NCBI GenBank assembly: GCA_963678255.2
Contig: CAXXTW010000001.1
Location: forward strand, 1,178,001-1,242,000
Reading direction: 5' to 3'
Origin: G963678255 sp963678255
GTDB lineage: Bacteria; Cloacimonadota; Cloacimonadia; Cloacimonadales; WRIO01
DNA length: 64,000 nt
The translations under genes were made by a program, and so were the position numbers. Below are positions 56,650 through 64,000 of this stretch, in pieces (the first letter of the stretch is position 1; the number at the start of each line of letters is the position of its first letter). The notes under the pieces were generated by a model that saw nothing but the letters and a program-made list of their open reading frames with translations, was not told the origin of the DNA and did not search any database.

Positions 56650-56716
56650 GGAGGGAGGGGCGTCAGTAATGGTAGCGCCCCTACCCCTATCATACCCAAT
56701 ATAAAAGGAGGGAAAA

Positions 56717-58915
56717 ATGAAAATCTATCTGCTAATATTCCTATTTTTAATAACAATCTCTCTTAATGCCAACCTATTAATTGTCAATCCTGAGAATCAG
56801 ACCTGCTATCAGACCATCATGTCTGCGGTGGAAGCCTCAGTTCATCAAGATACCATACTCGTCTATCCTGGTACATATCAGGAGAATGTCAACTATATTG
56901 GTAAGCATATCACGATCAACAGTCTCTATGCAGTCGATCCAGATACCAGCTATATCAATAATACCATTATAGACGGGAGACATTTGGATCATACTGTCAA
57001 AGCTTGGATGACTGAAGTCGCCACTTTGAATGGCTTCACTATCATCAATGGCAAAAATATCTATGGGTACAGGGGAGGAGGTGTGTCTTTACGCAATGTC
57101 TTATCCTTCACCTTATCCAACTGTAAAATCCGTAATAATTATTGTCATAGCGGAGGAGGAATCGGAGCTACCAATTCTACTCTTTATCTCAACAACTGCG
57201 AAATCTATGAGAATCAGGCTGTAGGTGGAGGAGGAATAGGTTTTTATAGTTCTTATGTGGTCATGTCTGAAACCCAGAAGAATTCAATTTACCGTAATCA
57301 TGCCAGCCTTTATGCAGATATTCTTATCAATGATCCTTTTTATTTTAATTACATTATCAATCTGAAGAAGTTCACAATGGATAATCCGGATCAGTATTTT
57401 ATTAATCATGTAGATACCTTGCAGGTGAATGCCGAGGTTTATACAGACTTGCCCATCTATGCGGATCTATATGTCAGTGCAGAGGGTGATGATAGTCAAG
57501 ACGGGCTGACTCCTGATACACCTCTGAAATCTTTACATATTGCGATGAGACGCATCAAATCAGATGGCCCGGTTTATACCCTCCATATCAAAAATGGACT
57601 ATATTCTACTCAGGATCAGCTCTTTCCCCTGCAAGTCAAGCATAATATCCATCTTCAGGGAGAAAGCCGGGACAGCACCATCTTTGATGGAATGAATAAA
57701 AGACACTTTTTTGATTGTAGTCGGCAAACTGAACTGGCTTTTAAATTAAGTAATCTTTGGTTTAAAAGAGGGTATGATGAGGATTATCGTCGTGCTCTAA
57801 ATTTCAGAGATATGGAAGGAGTTTTTGAGAATATCCGAGTTTCTGACTGTGTTCAGGAAATGATGATGCCTATCAATTTATATATGGGTAAATATGTTCT
57901 TAATAATATAATTGTTAATGATAACAAAGGACAACCAGGAATAGTTTGTGGACAAGCAGATAGCTTAACTATAACTAATTCTATATTTCGTAACAACAGA
58001 CATTTTAATGGAGATTCATGGGATGGAGCAGGTGGAGGAATCTTTATCATCGGGTTTATAAACAGTGACAACAAGATATGTCATTTAAAGATTGAAAATG
58101 TGTTGTTTGAGAATAATAAAAGCAACGCAACAGGAACCAATGGAGGAACTTCTGCCTTAATATTAACAGATGGAATACAGGGTGTTGTTAATAACTGCAC
58201 TTTTACTGGGAATATTTCAAACAACGGATACTCAATTATGGTAAATAGCCAATTAGGCAATTCTGATCTATCTTTTACCAACTGTATTTTTTACAATAAT
58301 ATCCCCAATAATCAGAATATCAAAGTCTTCACTGATACCATCTTTGTTTCTCATACTCTGTTGCAGGGAGGTGAAAGCTGTATCACTTGTATTCAGGGTG
58401 GGCAATATGTTTTAGGTGAGGGTATCATAGATACGAATCCTATGTTTATGAATACTGGCACTTATCCCTTCCGCCTCAGTCAAAATTCTCCCTGTATAGA
58501 TGCAGGAACGCTATCTATCCCTGGTTATGAATTCCCAAACACAGATCTTTCCGGACAACCCCGACTTTACGGGGAATCTGTCGATTTAGGTGCTTATGAA
58601 TGGAATCCTTCACTAGTCAATACTGATCATACAGAAATCATTATTCCAGAACTGATTTGCTATCCCAATCCCTTTAATCCCACCACAACCATCTCTTGGT
58701 CTATGCCCGACAAGGGAATTGCTGAGATCTCTGTATATAATATCAAGGGGCAAAAGGTAAAAACTCTTACCAATCAAGCCTATGCAAAAGGTAAGCATCA
58801 GCTCATCTGGAACGGGAAAAACGAATACCAGCAATCTGTTTCTTCCGGTATCTATTTTATCAGACTGGAACATAATGGTAAAAACCAAACCAAAAAAGTC
58901 ATTCTGATGAAGTAA
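56717..58915 (+). CDS. Tandem secreted beta-helix protein, array copy 2
   Basis: A 732-residue paralogue of copies 1 and 3, with the same signal peptide, beta-helix, DUF1565-like section and sorting domain from residue 649. Its variable segment is closest to copy 1 (for example NNIIVNDNKGQPGIVCGQAD). Upstream, the intron and only a short remainder (AAAGGAGGG ribosome site) replace the R element, so its leader differs from those of copies 1 and 3. Expression may depend on read-through or a promoter within the intron; that is inference. Confidence 0.9.
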   Translation: MKIYLLIFLFLITISLNANLLIVNPENQTCYQTIMSAVEASVHQDTILVYPGTYQENVNYIGKHITINSLYAVDPDTSYINNTIIDGRHLDHTVKAWMTEVATLNGFTIINGKNIYGYRGGGVSLRNVLSFTLSNCKIRNNYCHSGGGIGATNSTLYLNNCEIYENQAVGGGGIGFYSSYVVMSETQKNSIYRNHASLYADILINDPFYFNYIINLKKFTMDNPDQYFINHVDTLQVNAEVYTDLPIYADLYVSAEGDDSQDGLTPDTPLKSLHIAMRRIKSDGPVYTLHIKNGLYSTQDQLFPLQVKHNIHLQGESRDSTIFDGMNKRHFFDCSRQTELAFKLSNLWFKRGYDEDYRRALNFRDMEGVFENIRVSDCVQEMMMPINLYMGKYVLNNIIVNDNKGQPGIVCGQADSLTITNSIFRNNRHFNGDSWDGAGGGIFIIGFINSDNKICHLKIENVLFENNKSNATGTNGGTSALILTDGIQGVVNNCTFTGNISNNGYSIMVNSQLGNSDLSFTNCIFYNNIPNNQNIKVFTDTIFVSHTLLQGGESCITCIQGGQYVLGEGIIDTNPMFMNTGTYPFRLSQNSPCIDAGTLSIPGYEFPNTDLSGQPRLYGESVDLGAYEWNPSLVNTDHTEIIIPELICYPNPFNPTTTISWSMPDKGIAEISVYNIKGQKVKTLTNQAYAKGKHQLIWNGKNEYQQSVSSGIYFIRLEHNGKNQTKKVILMK

Positions 58916-58921
58916 GTTTTG

Positions 58922-59105
58922 TAGGGGCGATTCATGAATCGCCCTAGTTGTAAAACGCTTCTCCAGAAGCGTTTATAGAAGCAACGCACGTGGACGTACG
59001 TTGTACAGAAAAATGGTGTGTCGACTGGCAGGAGCTATATCTTGCCAGTCTTAAAAAAACTGGAGCAGGGTTTATATTCTGCTCCTAAATTTCCTGGAGG
59101 AAAAA
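58922..59105 (+). repeat. R element, copy 2 (tandem palindromes)
   Basis: Nearly identical to 52383-52566 through all five hairpins, including the downstream ribosome site of the third paralogue. The first palindrome lacks one C in its right arm. Confidence 0.85.
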
Positions 59106-61292
59106 ATGAAAATCTATCTGCTAATATTCCTATTTTTAATAACAATCTCTCTTAATGCAAATCTATTAGTTGTCAATCCTGAGAATCAGACCTGCTATCA
59201 GACCATCATGTCTGCGGTGGAAGCCTCAGTTCATCAAGATACTATACTCGTCTATCCTGGTACATATCAGGAGAATGTCAACTATATTGGTAAGCATATC
59301 ACGATCAACAGTCTCTATGCAGTCGATCCAGATACCAGCTATATCAATAATACCATTATAGACGGGAGACATTTGGATCATACTGTCAAAGCTTGGATGA
59401 CTGAAATCGCCACTTTGAATGGTTTCACTATCATCAATGGCAAAAATATCTATGGGTACAGGGGAGGAGGTGTGTCTTTATGTAATGTCTTATCGTTCAC
59501 CTTATCCAACTGTAAAATCCGTAATAATTATTGTTATTGCGGAGGAGGAGTCGGAGCTGAAAACTCAACTCTTTATCTCAACAATTGTGAAATTTATGAG
59601 AATCAGGCAGTCAGTGGAGGAGGAATAGGTTTTTATAGTTCTTATGTGGTCATGTCTGAAACCCAGAAGAATTCCATCTATCAAAATCATGCCAGTAAAT
59701 ATGCAGATATTCTTATCAATGATCCTTTTGGTTTTAACAATATACTAAACTTGAAAAAATTTACCATAGAAAATCCCGACCAGTATTTTGTATCTCATGT
59801 TGAGAATCTTCAAGTCAATGCCGAGGTTTATACAGACTTGCCCATTTATGCAGATCTATATGTCAGCGCAGAGGGTGATGATAGTCAAGACGGGCTGACT
59901 CCTGATACACCTCTGAAATCTTTACATATTGCGATGAGACGCATCAAATCAGATGGCCCGGTTTATACCCTCCATATCAAAAATGGACTATATTCTACTC
60001 AGGATCAGCTCTTTCCCCTGCAAGTCAAGCATAATATCCATCTTCAGGGAGAAAGCCGTGACAGCACCATCTTTGATGGAATGAATAAAAGACACTTTTT
60101 TAATTGTAGTCGGCAAACTGAACTGGCTTTTAAATTAAGTAATCTTTGGTTTAAAAGAGGGTATGATGAGGATTATAATCGTGCTCTAAATTTCAGAGAT
60201 ATGGAAGGAGTTTTTGAGAATATCCGAGTTTCTGACTGTGTTCAAGAATTGATGATGCCTATCAATTTATATATGGGTAAATATATCCTTGACAATGTGA
60301 TTATTGAAAATAACAGGGGTGATAAAGGGATCTATTGTTCACAGGTTGATAGCCTCTCAATCACTAATTCCATTTTTCAATATAACCGCAATTTCAGTGG
60401 AGACTCCTGGCAGGGAACAGGAGGTGGGATCCAAATCATTGGGTTTAGAAACATTGATAATAAGACAAGTCAATTAAAGATTGAAAATGTATTGTTTAAA
60501 CATAATACTGCAATCTCTGGAGCTACATCAGCAATTGTCTTATTTGATGCTATAAATGGTCAAATCAATAACTGTACCTTTACTGATAACATTACCAATA
60601 ACGGTCCTCATGTTTTGGTGGACAGTCAATACGGCAATTCTGATCTATCTTTTACCAACTGTATTTTTTACAATAATATCCCCAATAATCAGAATATCAA
60701 AGTCTTCACTGATACCATCTTTGTTTCACATACCCTCTTGCAGGGAGGGGAAAGCAGTATAACGTGTATTCAGGGTGGGCAATATGTTTTAGGTGAGGGG
60801 ATTATAGATACGAATCCTATGTTTATGAATACTGGAGTATATCCCTTTCGTCTCAGTCAAAATTCTCCCTGTATAGATGCAGGAACGCTAACTATCCCTG
60901 GTTATGAATTCCCAAACACTGATCTTTCCGGACAACCCCGACTTTACGGGGAATCTGTCGATTTAGGTGCTTATGAATGGAATCCTTCACTAGCCAATAC
61001 TGATCATACAGAAATCTTTACTCCAGATCTGAATTGCTATCCCAATCCCTTCAATCCCACCACAACCATCTCTTGGTCAATGCCTGACAAGGGAATTGCT
61101 GAGATCTCTGTATATAATATCAAGGGGCAAAAGGTAAAAACTCTTACCAATCAAGCCTATGCAAACGGTAAGCATCAGCTCATCTGGAACGGGAAAAACG
61201 AATACCAGCAATCTGTTTCATCCGGCATCTATTTTATCAGACTGGAACATAATGGTAAAAACCAAACCAAAAAAGTCATTCTGATGAAGTAA
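59106..61292 (+). CDS. Tandem secreted beta-helix protein, array copy 3
   Basis: A 728-residue paralogue with the sorting domain from residue 645. The ends match copies 1 and 2 closely. The central section (about 395-515) is the most divergent: IIENNRGDKGIYCSQVD, SIFQYNRNFSGDSW, and VLFKHNTAISGATSA where the others have NNGGTSA-type repeats, with four residues missing overall. The pattern is a conserved frame with a changing helix face, as in families that diversify by recombination. Confidence 0.9.
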   Translation: MKIYLLIFLFLITISLNANLLVVNPENQTCYQTIMSAVEASVHQDTILVYPGTYQENVNYIGKHITINSLYAVDPDTSYINNTIIDGRHLDHTVKAWMTEIATLNGFTIINGKNIYGYRGGGVSLCNVLSFTLSNCKIRNNYCYCGGGVGAENSTLYLNNCEIYENQAVSGGGIGFYSSYVVMSETQKNSIYQNHASKYADILINDPFGFNNILNLKKFTIENPDQYFVSHVENLQVNAEVYTDLPIYADLYVSAEGDDSQDGLTPDTPLKSLHIAMRRIKSDGPVYTLHIKNGLYSTQDQLFPLQVKHNIHLQGESRDSTIFDGMNKRHFFNCSRQTELAFKLSNLWFKRGYDEDYNRALNFRDMEGVFENIRVSDCVQELMMPINLYMGKYILDNVIIENNRGDKGIYCSQVDSLSITNSIFQYNRNFSGDSWQGTGGGIQIIGFRNIDNKTSQLKIENVLFKHNTAISGATSAIVLFDAINGQINNCTFTDNITNNGPHVLVDSQYGNSDLSFTNCIFYNNIPNNQNIKVFTDTIFVSHTLLQGGESSITCIQGGQYVLGEGIIDTNPMFMNTGVYPFRLSQNSPCIDAGTLTIPGYEFPNTDLSGQPRLYGESVDLGAYEWNPSLANTDHTEIFTPDLNCYPNPFNPTTTISWSMPDKGIAEISVYNIKGQKVKTLTNQAYANGKHQLIWNGKNEYQQSVSSGIYFIRLEHNGKNQTKKVILMK

Positions 61293-61298
61293 GTTTTG

Positions 61299-61412
61299 TA
61301 GGGGCGATTCACGAATCGCCCTAGTTGTAAAACGCTTCTCCAGAAGCGTTTATAGAAGAAACGCACGTGGATGTACGTTGTACAGAAAAATGGTGTGCCA
61401 ACTGGTAGGAGC
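61299..61412 (+). repeat. R element, partial copy after array copy 3
   Basis: The first three hairpins of R with small changes (ATGTACGTTG), then the sequence diverges and joins the right direct repeat. Confidence 0.8.
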
Positions 61413-61415
61413 CAT

Positions 61416-61553
61416 TCAGATCAATGAGCTGGTGTTTTTTTTAAACCAAATCAAATCCTTTTGTTCAAATAGATAAATGATGCTTGACTTTATCATGTTT
61501 TGTTTTGAAAAAAAGAACAATAGGTTCTTTAATTCATCACATATAATAATTTT
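61416..61553. repeat. Direct repeat, right copy, flanking the array
   Basis: Same order of segments as 48394-48532 (CAGATCAATGAGCTGGT, AAACCAAATCAAATCC, TATCATGTTTTGTT, AAAAGAACAATAGG). The left arm of the terminator stem present at 48381 is absent here, so the copy begins inside the hairpin loop. Confidence 0.8.
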
Positions 61554-61629
61554 GAAGTACATTTATTTTTATCTTGACGTAAGTATAATGATTTGATAGT
61601 TTGAATAGAATTCAAAAAGTGGAGGAGCT

Positions 61630-62997
61630 ATGAAAAAACACCGTAAGTTTGGACTATTATTCGTTTTACTGATGACCAGTGTCAGCATATTTGCAGGAGG
61701 CATTGCATTATCAGGAGTAGGGACAAGAGCCTTAAGTATGGGAGGGGCATACCGAGGTTTAGCTGATGATGCATCGGCAATGTATTGGAATCCAGCAGGG
61801 TTATCATTAATTAAAAATAAGACTGCAGTACTCTCAACAGCCATTATAATTCCCAAAGGAGAGTACACCACTTTATTAAATCCTACGGAAGCTTCTGGTA
61901 TAAAAACAGATAAACAAGAAACAGTTGATAAAACATGGGCATTCCCAAATCTATATTATGTAAATGGTGGAGAATGTAAATTTAATTGGGGTATAGGTAT
62001 TTTTGTACCCTATGGATTAGGAGCTGAATGGGATATCTATAATTATCCTGATACTTTTTTATCTCAATCAACAACTTGGCCATCTGATGCTATCAAGAAT
62101 GAAATGTTTAGTTCAATATCAATAATTGATTTCCATCCAACCATGAGTTATCAAGTTTCAGATCAATTTTCATTTGGAGCAGGGCTGAGTGTACTATATG
62201 GTGATATTGAAATAAAAAAATATGCACCTCTGAAGGTTACAAGCGCTACATCAATCATACCTCCGACACTCTTAAGTTTAACAGGAACAGGCTATACAGT
62301 TAGTGGAAATATGGGTGGTCTTTATAAGGTATGTGATAAACTACAAATTGGATTGACTGGAAAACTTCCTGGAAAAATGACATTAAAAGGGGATGCAGAT
62401 TTAAAACTATATTTAAATGATATGATGACAGGATTAGGATCACCAATGACACTTACCAATAAGTATGATGCAGAGGCTACTCTTAATCTTCCAGCAGATG
62501 CTGGTTTAGGAGTATCGTATCATGTTAACGAAAACTGGTTAGTAACTGCAGATATGTCTTGGACAGGTTGGAGTTGTTTTGACAAAATTACCATCGAACT
62601 TGACAGCACCTCTATTCAAAAACCAATACCTAATATGGATAAGAAAGAACTTGATACAAAGTGGAAAGATACTTTTAGAGTTAGCTTTGGAACAGAGTAT
62701 ATGCTCTCAAACAATATCGCATTACGTGGTGGATTTTTCTATGATCAATCACCAATTCCAGATGAATCATTAAATCCAACATGGCCAGATGTAAATGATA
62801 AATTCAGTTATAACTTAGGTATTGGTCTGCCATTTATGAAACATTTCAATTTTGATTTTGCTTATGAATATATTTATTTTCCCGAGAGAGAGATTAAAGA
62901 GCAAACTAGTGCAACAGATGGATCTATGGAAAATATGAAAGGCACATATAAAACAACGATTAATGCATTGAACATGAGCTTAGTTTATAGGTTCTAA
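61630..62997 (+). CDS. OmpP1/FadL/TodX-family outer-membrane transporter
   Basis: A 455-residue beta-barrel protein with a signal peptide, the N-terminal hatch motif GVGTRALSMGGAYRGLADDASAMYWNPAGL typical of FadL-type channels, many amphipathic strands and a C-terminal aromatic (LVYRF). FadL proteins import hydrophobic molecules such as fatty acids or aromatics. A TTGACG at 61574 may be its promoter. It lies just outside the right direct repeat. Confidence 0.92.
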   Translation: MKKHRKFGLLFVLLMTSVSIFAGGIALSGVGTRALSMGGAYRGLADDASAMYWNPAGLSLIKNKTAVLSTAIIIPKGEYTTLLNPTEASGIKTDKQETVDKTWAFPNLYYVNGGECKFNWGIGIFVPYGLGAEWDIYNYPDTFLSQSTTWPSDAIKNEMFSSISIIDFHPTMSYQVSDQFSFGAGLSVLYGDIEIKKYAPLKVTSATSIIPPTLLSLTGTGYTVSGNMGGLYKVCDKLQIGLTGKLPGKMTLKGDADLKLYLNDMMTGLGSPMTLTNKYDAEATLNLPADAGLGVSYHVNENWLVTADMSWTGWSCFDKITIELDSTSIQKPIPNMDKKELDTKWKDTFRVSFGTEYMLSNNIALRGGFFYDQSPIPDESLNPTWPDVNDKFSYNLGIGLPFMKHFNFDFAYEYIYFPEREIKEQTSATDGSMENMKGTYKTTINALNMSLVYRF

Positions 62998-63011
62998 GAT
63001 TTGTTTTGATA

Positions 63012-63045
63012 AAAAAAAGGGAGAAGTTCTTCTTCTCCCTTTTTC
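63012..63045. terminator. Bidirectional terminator between convergent genes
   Basis: AAAGGGAGAAG/CTTCTCCCTTT with a 5-base loop and A/T runs on both sides. Confidence 0.88.
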
Positions 63046-63058
63046 AATTTAAAGAAGT

Positions 63059-63565
63059 TTATCTTTTTTCAGTTTTAACTACTTTACCATTCAAAGCATA
63101 TAATGTGATTTCATCTTTGTTGCTATCGGTGATAATAGTAGTTTGACCATTTTTACTTAATGACCATGTTTCATTAGAAGGATTGTAAATGTAAGCTAAG
63201 TGATTTGAAGAGTTGTTAGCTTCATAAACATCAATTCTGTTTTGAGCGGTGATAATTTTGTAATCAATACCTTTTTCAGTATAATATTTGATTTCTTGTT
63301 GGTTATCATTCATTGCTAAAGGATTTTTACCAGTCCAATATTCAAGCGTATTTAAGATAACAGCATCAATACCTACAGCAAATTCATAAACAGGGATAAT
63401 TTCCATAGCCCACATAGCTAAAGTCTGAATGGGTTCAGCCCCAATTCCTTTGTTAAATTTGTACACTTTTTTGGTTAACGTGAAAGAACCAAAACAACCT
63501 GATAAAGTGACTGCTAATAATGTAGCCAGAACAATCATTACAATTACTTTTTTGGACATTTTCAT
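63059..63565 (-). CDS. DUF3332-family lipoprotein
   Basis: A 168-residue protein with a lipoprotein signal (LAVTLSGC) followed by FGSFTLTKKVYKFN, a DUF3332 mark. The C-terminal half is beta-rich (KYYTEKGIDYKIITA, WSLSKNGQTTIITD). Function unknown. The ATG at 63565 has AAGGAG seven bases upstream; the longer frame to 63622 is not supported. Confidence 0.87.
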   Translation of the reverse strand: MKMSKKVIVMIVLATLLAVTLSGCFGSFTLTKKVYKFNKGIGAEPIQTLAMWAMEIIPVYEFAVGIDAVILNTLEYWTGKNPLAMNDNQQEIKYYTEKGIDYKIITAQNRIDVYEANNSSNHLAYIYNPSNETWSLSKNGQTTIITDSNKDEITLYALNGKVVKTEKR

Positions 63566-64000
63566 TTTATGTCTCCTTCTTCTTTTTTTAAAAACAATAT
63601 CAGTTTTTAGTTTAGTTGTCAATCATATTTTTTTCAGAAAATGTAGGATACTTAGGAAAATTACAGAAAGTATGATCTCTGTATCGTTTATCTATTATTC
63701 ACACATTATCCTTTCTTGTAATGTTAAGATTTTTTTAAAGAACAACCCTAAATGGGGTTGTTGTTTCTCATACCTAAAATTGTATAGTCAATATTTAGAA
63801 AACTTATATTTATTATTATTAATAAATGAAAAATCTTCAAGTTTTTTAACAATCTGTTATTTTTGTGAGAGTAATGGAAGAGTAATATTTTTTTGATATA
63901 TCGATTAATCATAAATTAATAAAACTTAACAGATACAAAGCTATTCTTTACTGAGGGCATATAAATATTAGTAATAGTTCAAGGAAATAAACAAATATAT
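63566..64000. other. Gap at the right edge
   Basis: AT-rich sequence without a convincing gene. A small hairpin AACAACCC/GGGTTGTT lies at 63741-63762 with a weak T run. A 155-codon forward frame (63429-63896) runs mostly opposite the lipoprotein gene and lacks a start site. Confidence 0.5.

Larger units (their letters stand above)
54798..56690 (+). mobile_element. Group II intron with maturase gene
   Basis: The 5' end is GTGCG at 54798, matching the GUGYG consensus. Domain V is at 56617-56649, and the 3' end is CCCCTAT with a bulged A at 56683, eight positions from the AT end at 56690. Total about 1893 bases. The maturase lies within domain IV. Insertion at the foot of a palindrome after a stop codon matches the habit of class IIC introns, which use terminator hairpins. 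Boundaries come from consensus, not from splicing data. Confidence 0.88.

Noticed and set aside
63429..63896. Forward 155-codon frame
   Set aside because: Most of it is the antisense of the DUF3332 lipoprotein, and it lacks a ribosome site.

Overview
The window is AT-rich, densely coded DNA from an uncultured-type Gram-negative anaerobe. Five complete secreted proteins, the partial protein at the left edge and one further protein carry an Ig/FlgD-like C-terminal sorting domain of the YPNPFNP...SGIY...KKxxLxK type. The window also has an OmpP1/FadL porin, a TolC/MFP/RND pump, lipoproteins, HydG (FeFe-hydrogenase maturation) and a tungsten-type aldehyde:ferredoxin oxidoreductase. This mix points to the Fibrobacteres-Chlorobi-Bacteroidetes side of the tree and best fits Cloacimonadota; that assignment is inferred from protein style, not from a marker search.

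Layout. 0-4.3 kb: end of a secreted protein, a structured leader with a terminator just before a TM1266-type regulator and hydG, and a reverse-strand DOMON protein. 4.4-12 kb: a signalling operon with a good sigma70-type promoter (response regulator, CheR, hybrid kinase with two receivers, REC-multi-PAS HisKA_2 kinase), with overlapping or nearly abutting genes. 12.4-22 kb: one hypothetical gene, then the core block infC-rpmI-rplT-pheS-pheT-(coiled coil)-zapA-6S RNA-rny-ymdB-folD. infC has no AUG and appears to start at AUA behind an attenuator-like leader. FolD lacks the cyclohydrolase lysine. 22-30.6 kb: a large lipoprotein, then TetR-TolC-MFP-RND with a likely TetR operator. 30.6-36 kb: an isolated AOR-family enzyme, then a reverse-strand pair of a BMP/PnrA-type binding lipoprotein and a membrane hybrid histidine kinase, probably a ligand-sensing system. 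36-48.4 kb: mixed genes, including a frameshifted M14 carboxypeptidase, GerW/YtfJ, a MutS-like ATPase without mismatch-binding domains, an APH-fold kinase, a ferredoxin-nitroreductase, an acetyltransferase, a TrmB-like regulator and a secreted beta-propeller-like protein.

48.4-61.5 kb is the most unusual part. A roughly 139-bp sequence occurs as imperfect direct repeats on both sides of about 12.9 kb. Inside lie one large beta-helix-like secreted protein and three near-identical tandem beta-helix paralogues. All four genes end in the same 255-bp sorting-domain module, followed by a string of palindromes (here called R). The paralogues are almost identical at both ends and differ in a central segment. 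A group II intron with its maturase sits at the 3' foot of the first R palindrome of the second array gene. This looks like an expanding, homogenising cassette array of surface or secreted proteins. The window closes with an OmpP1/FadL porin and a DUF3332 lipoprotein. No tRNA, rRNA or CRISPR array was seen.
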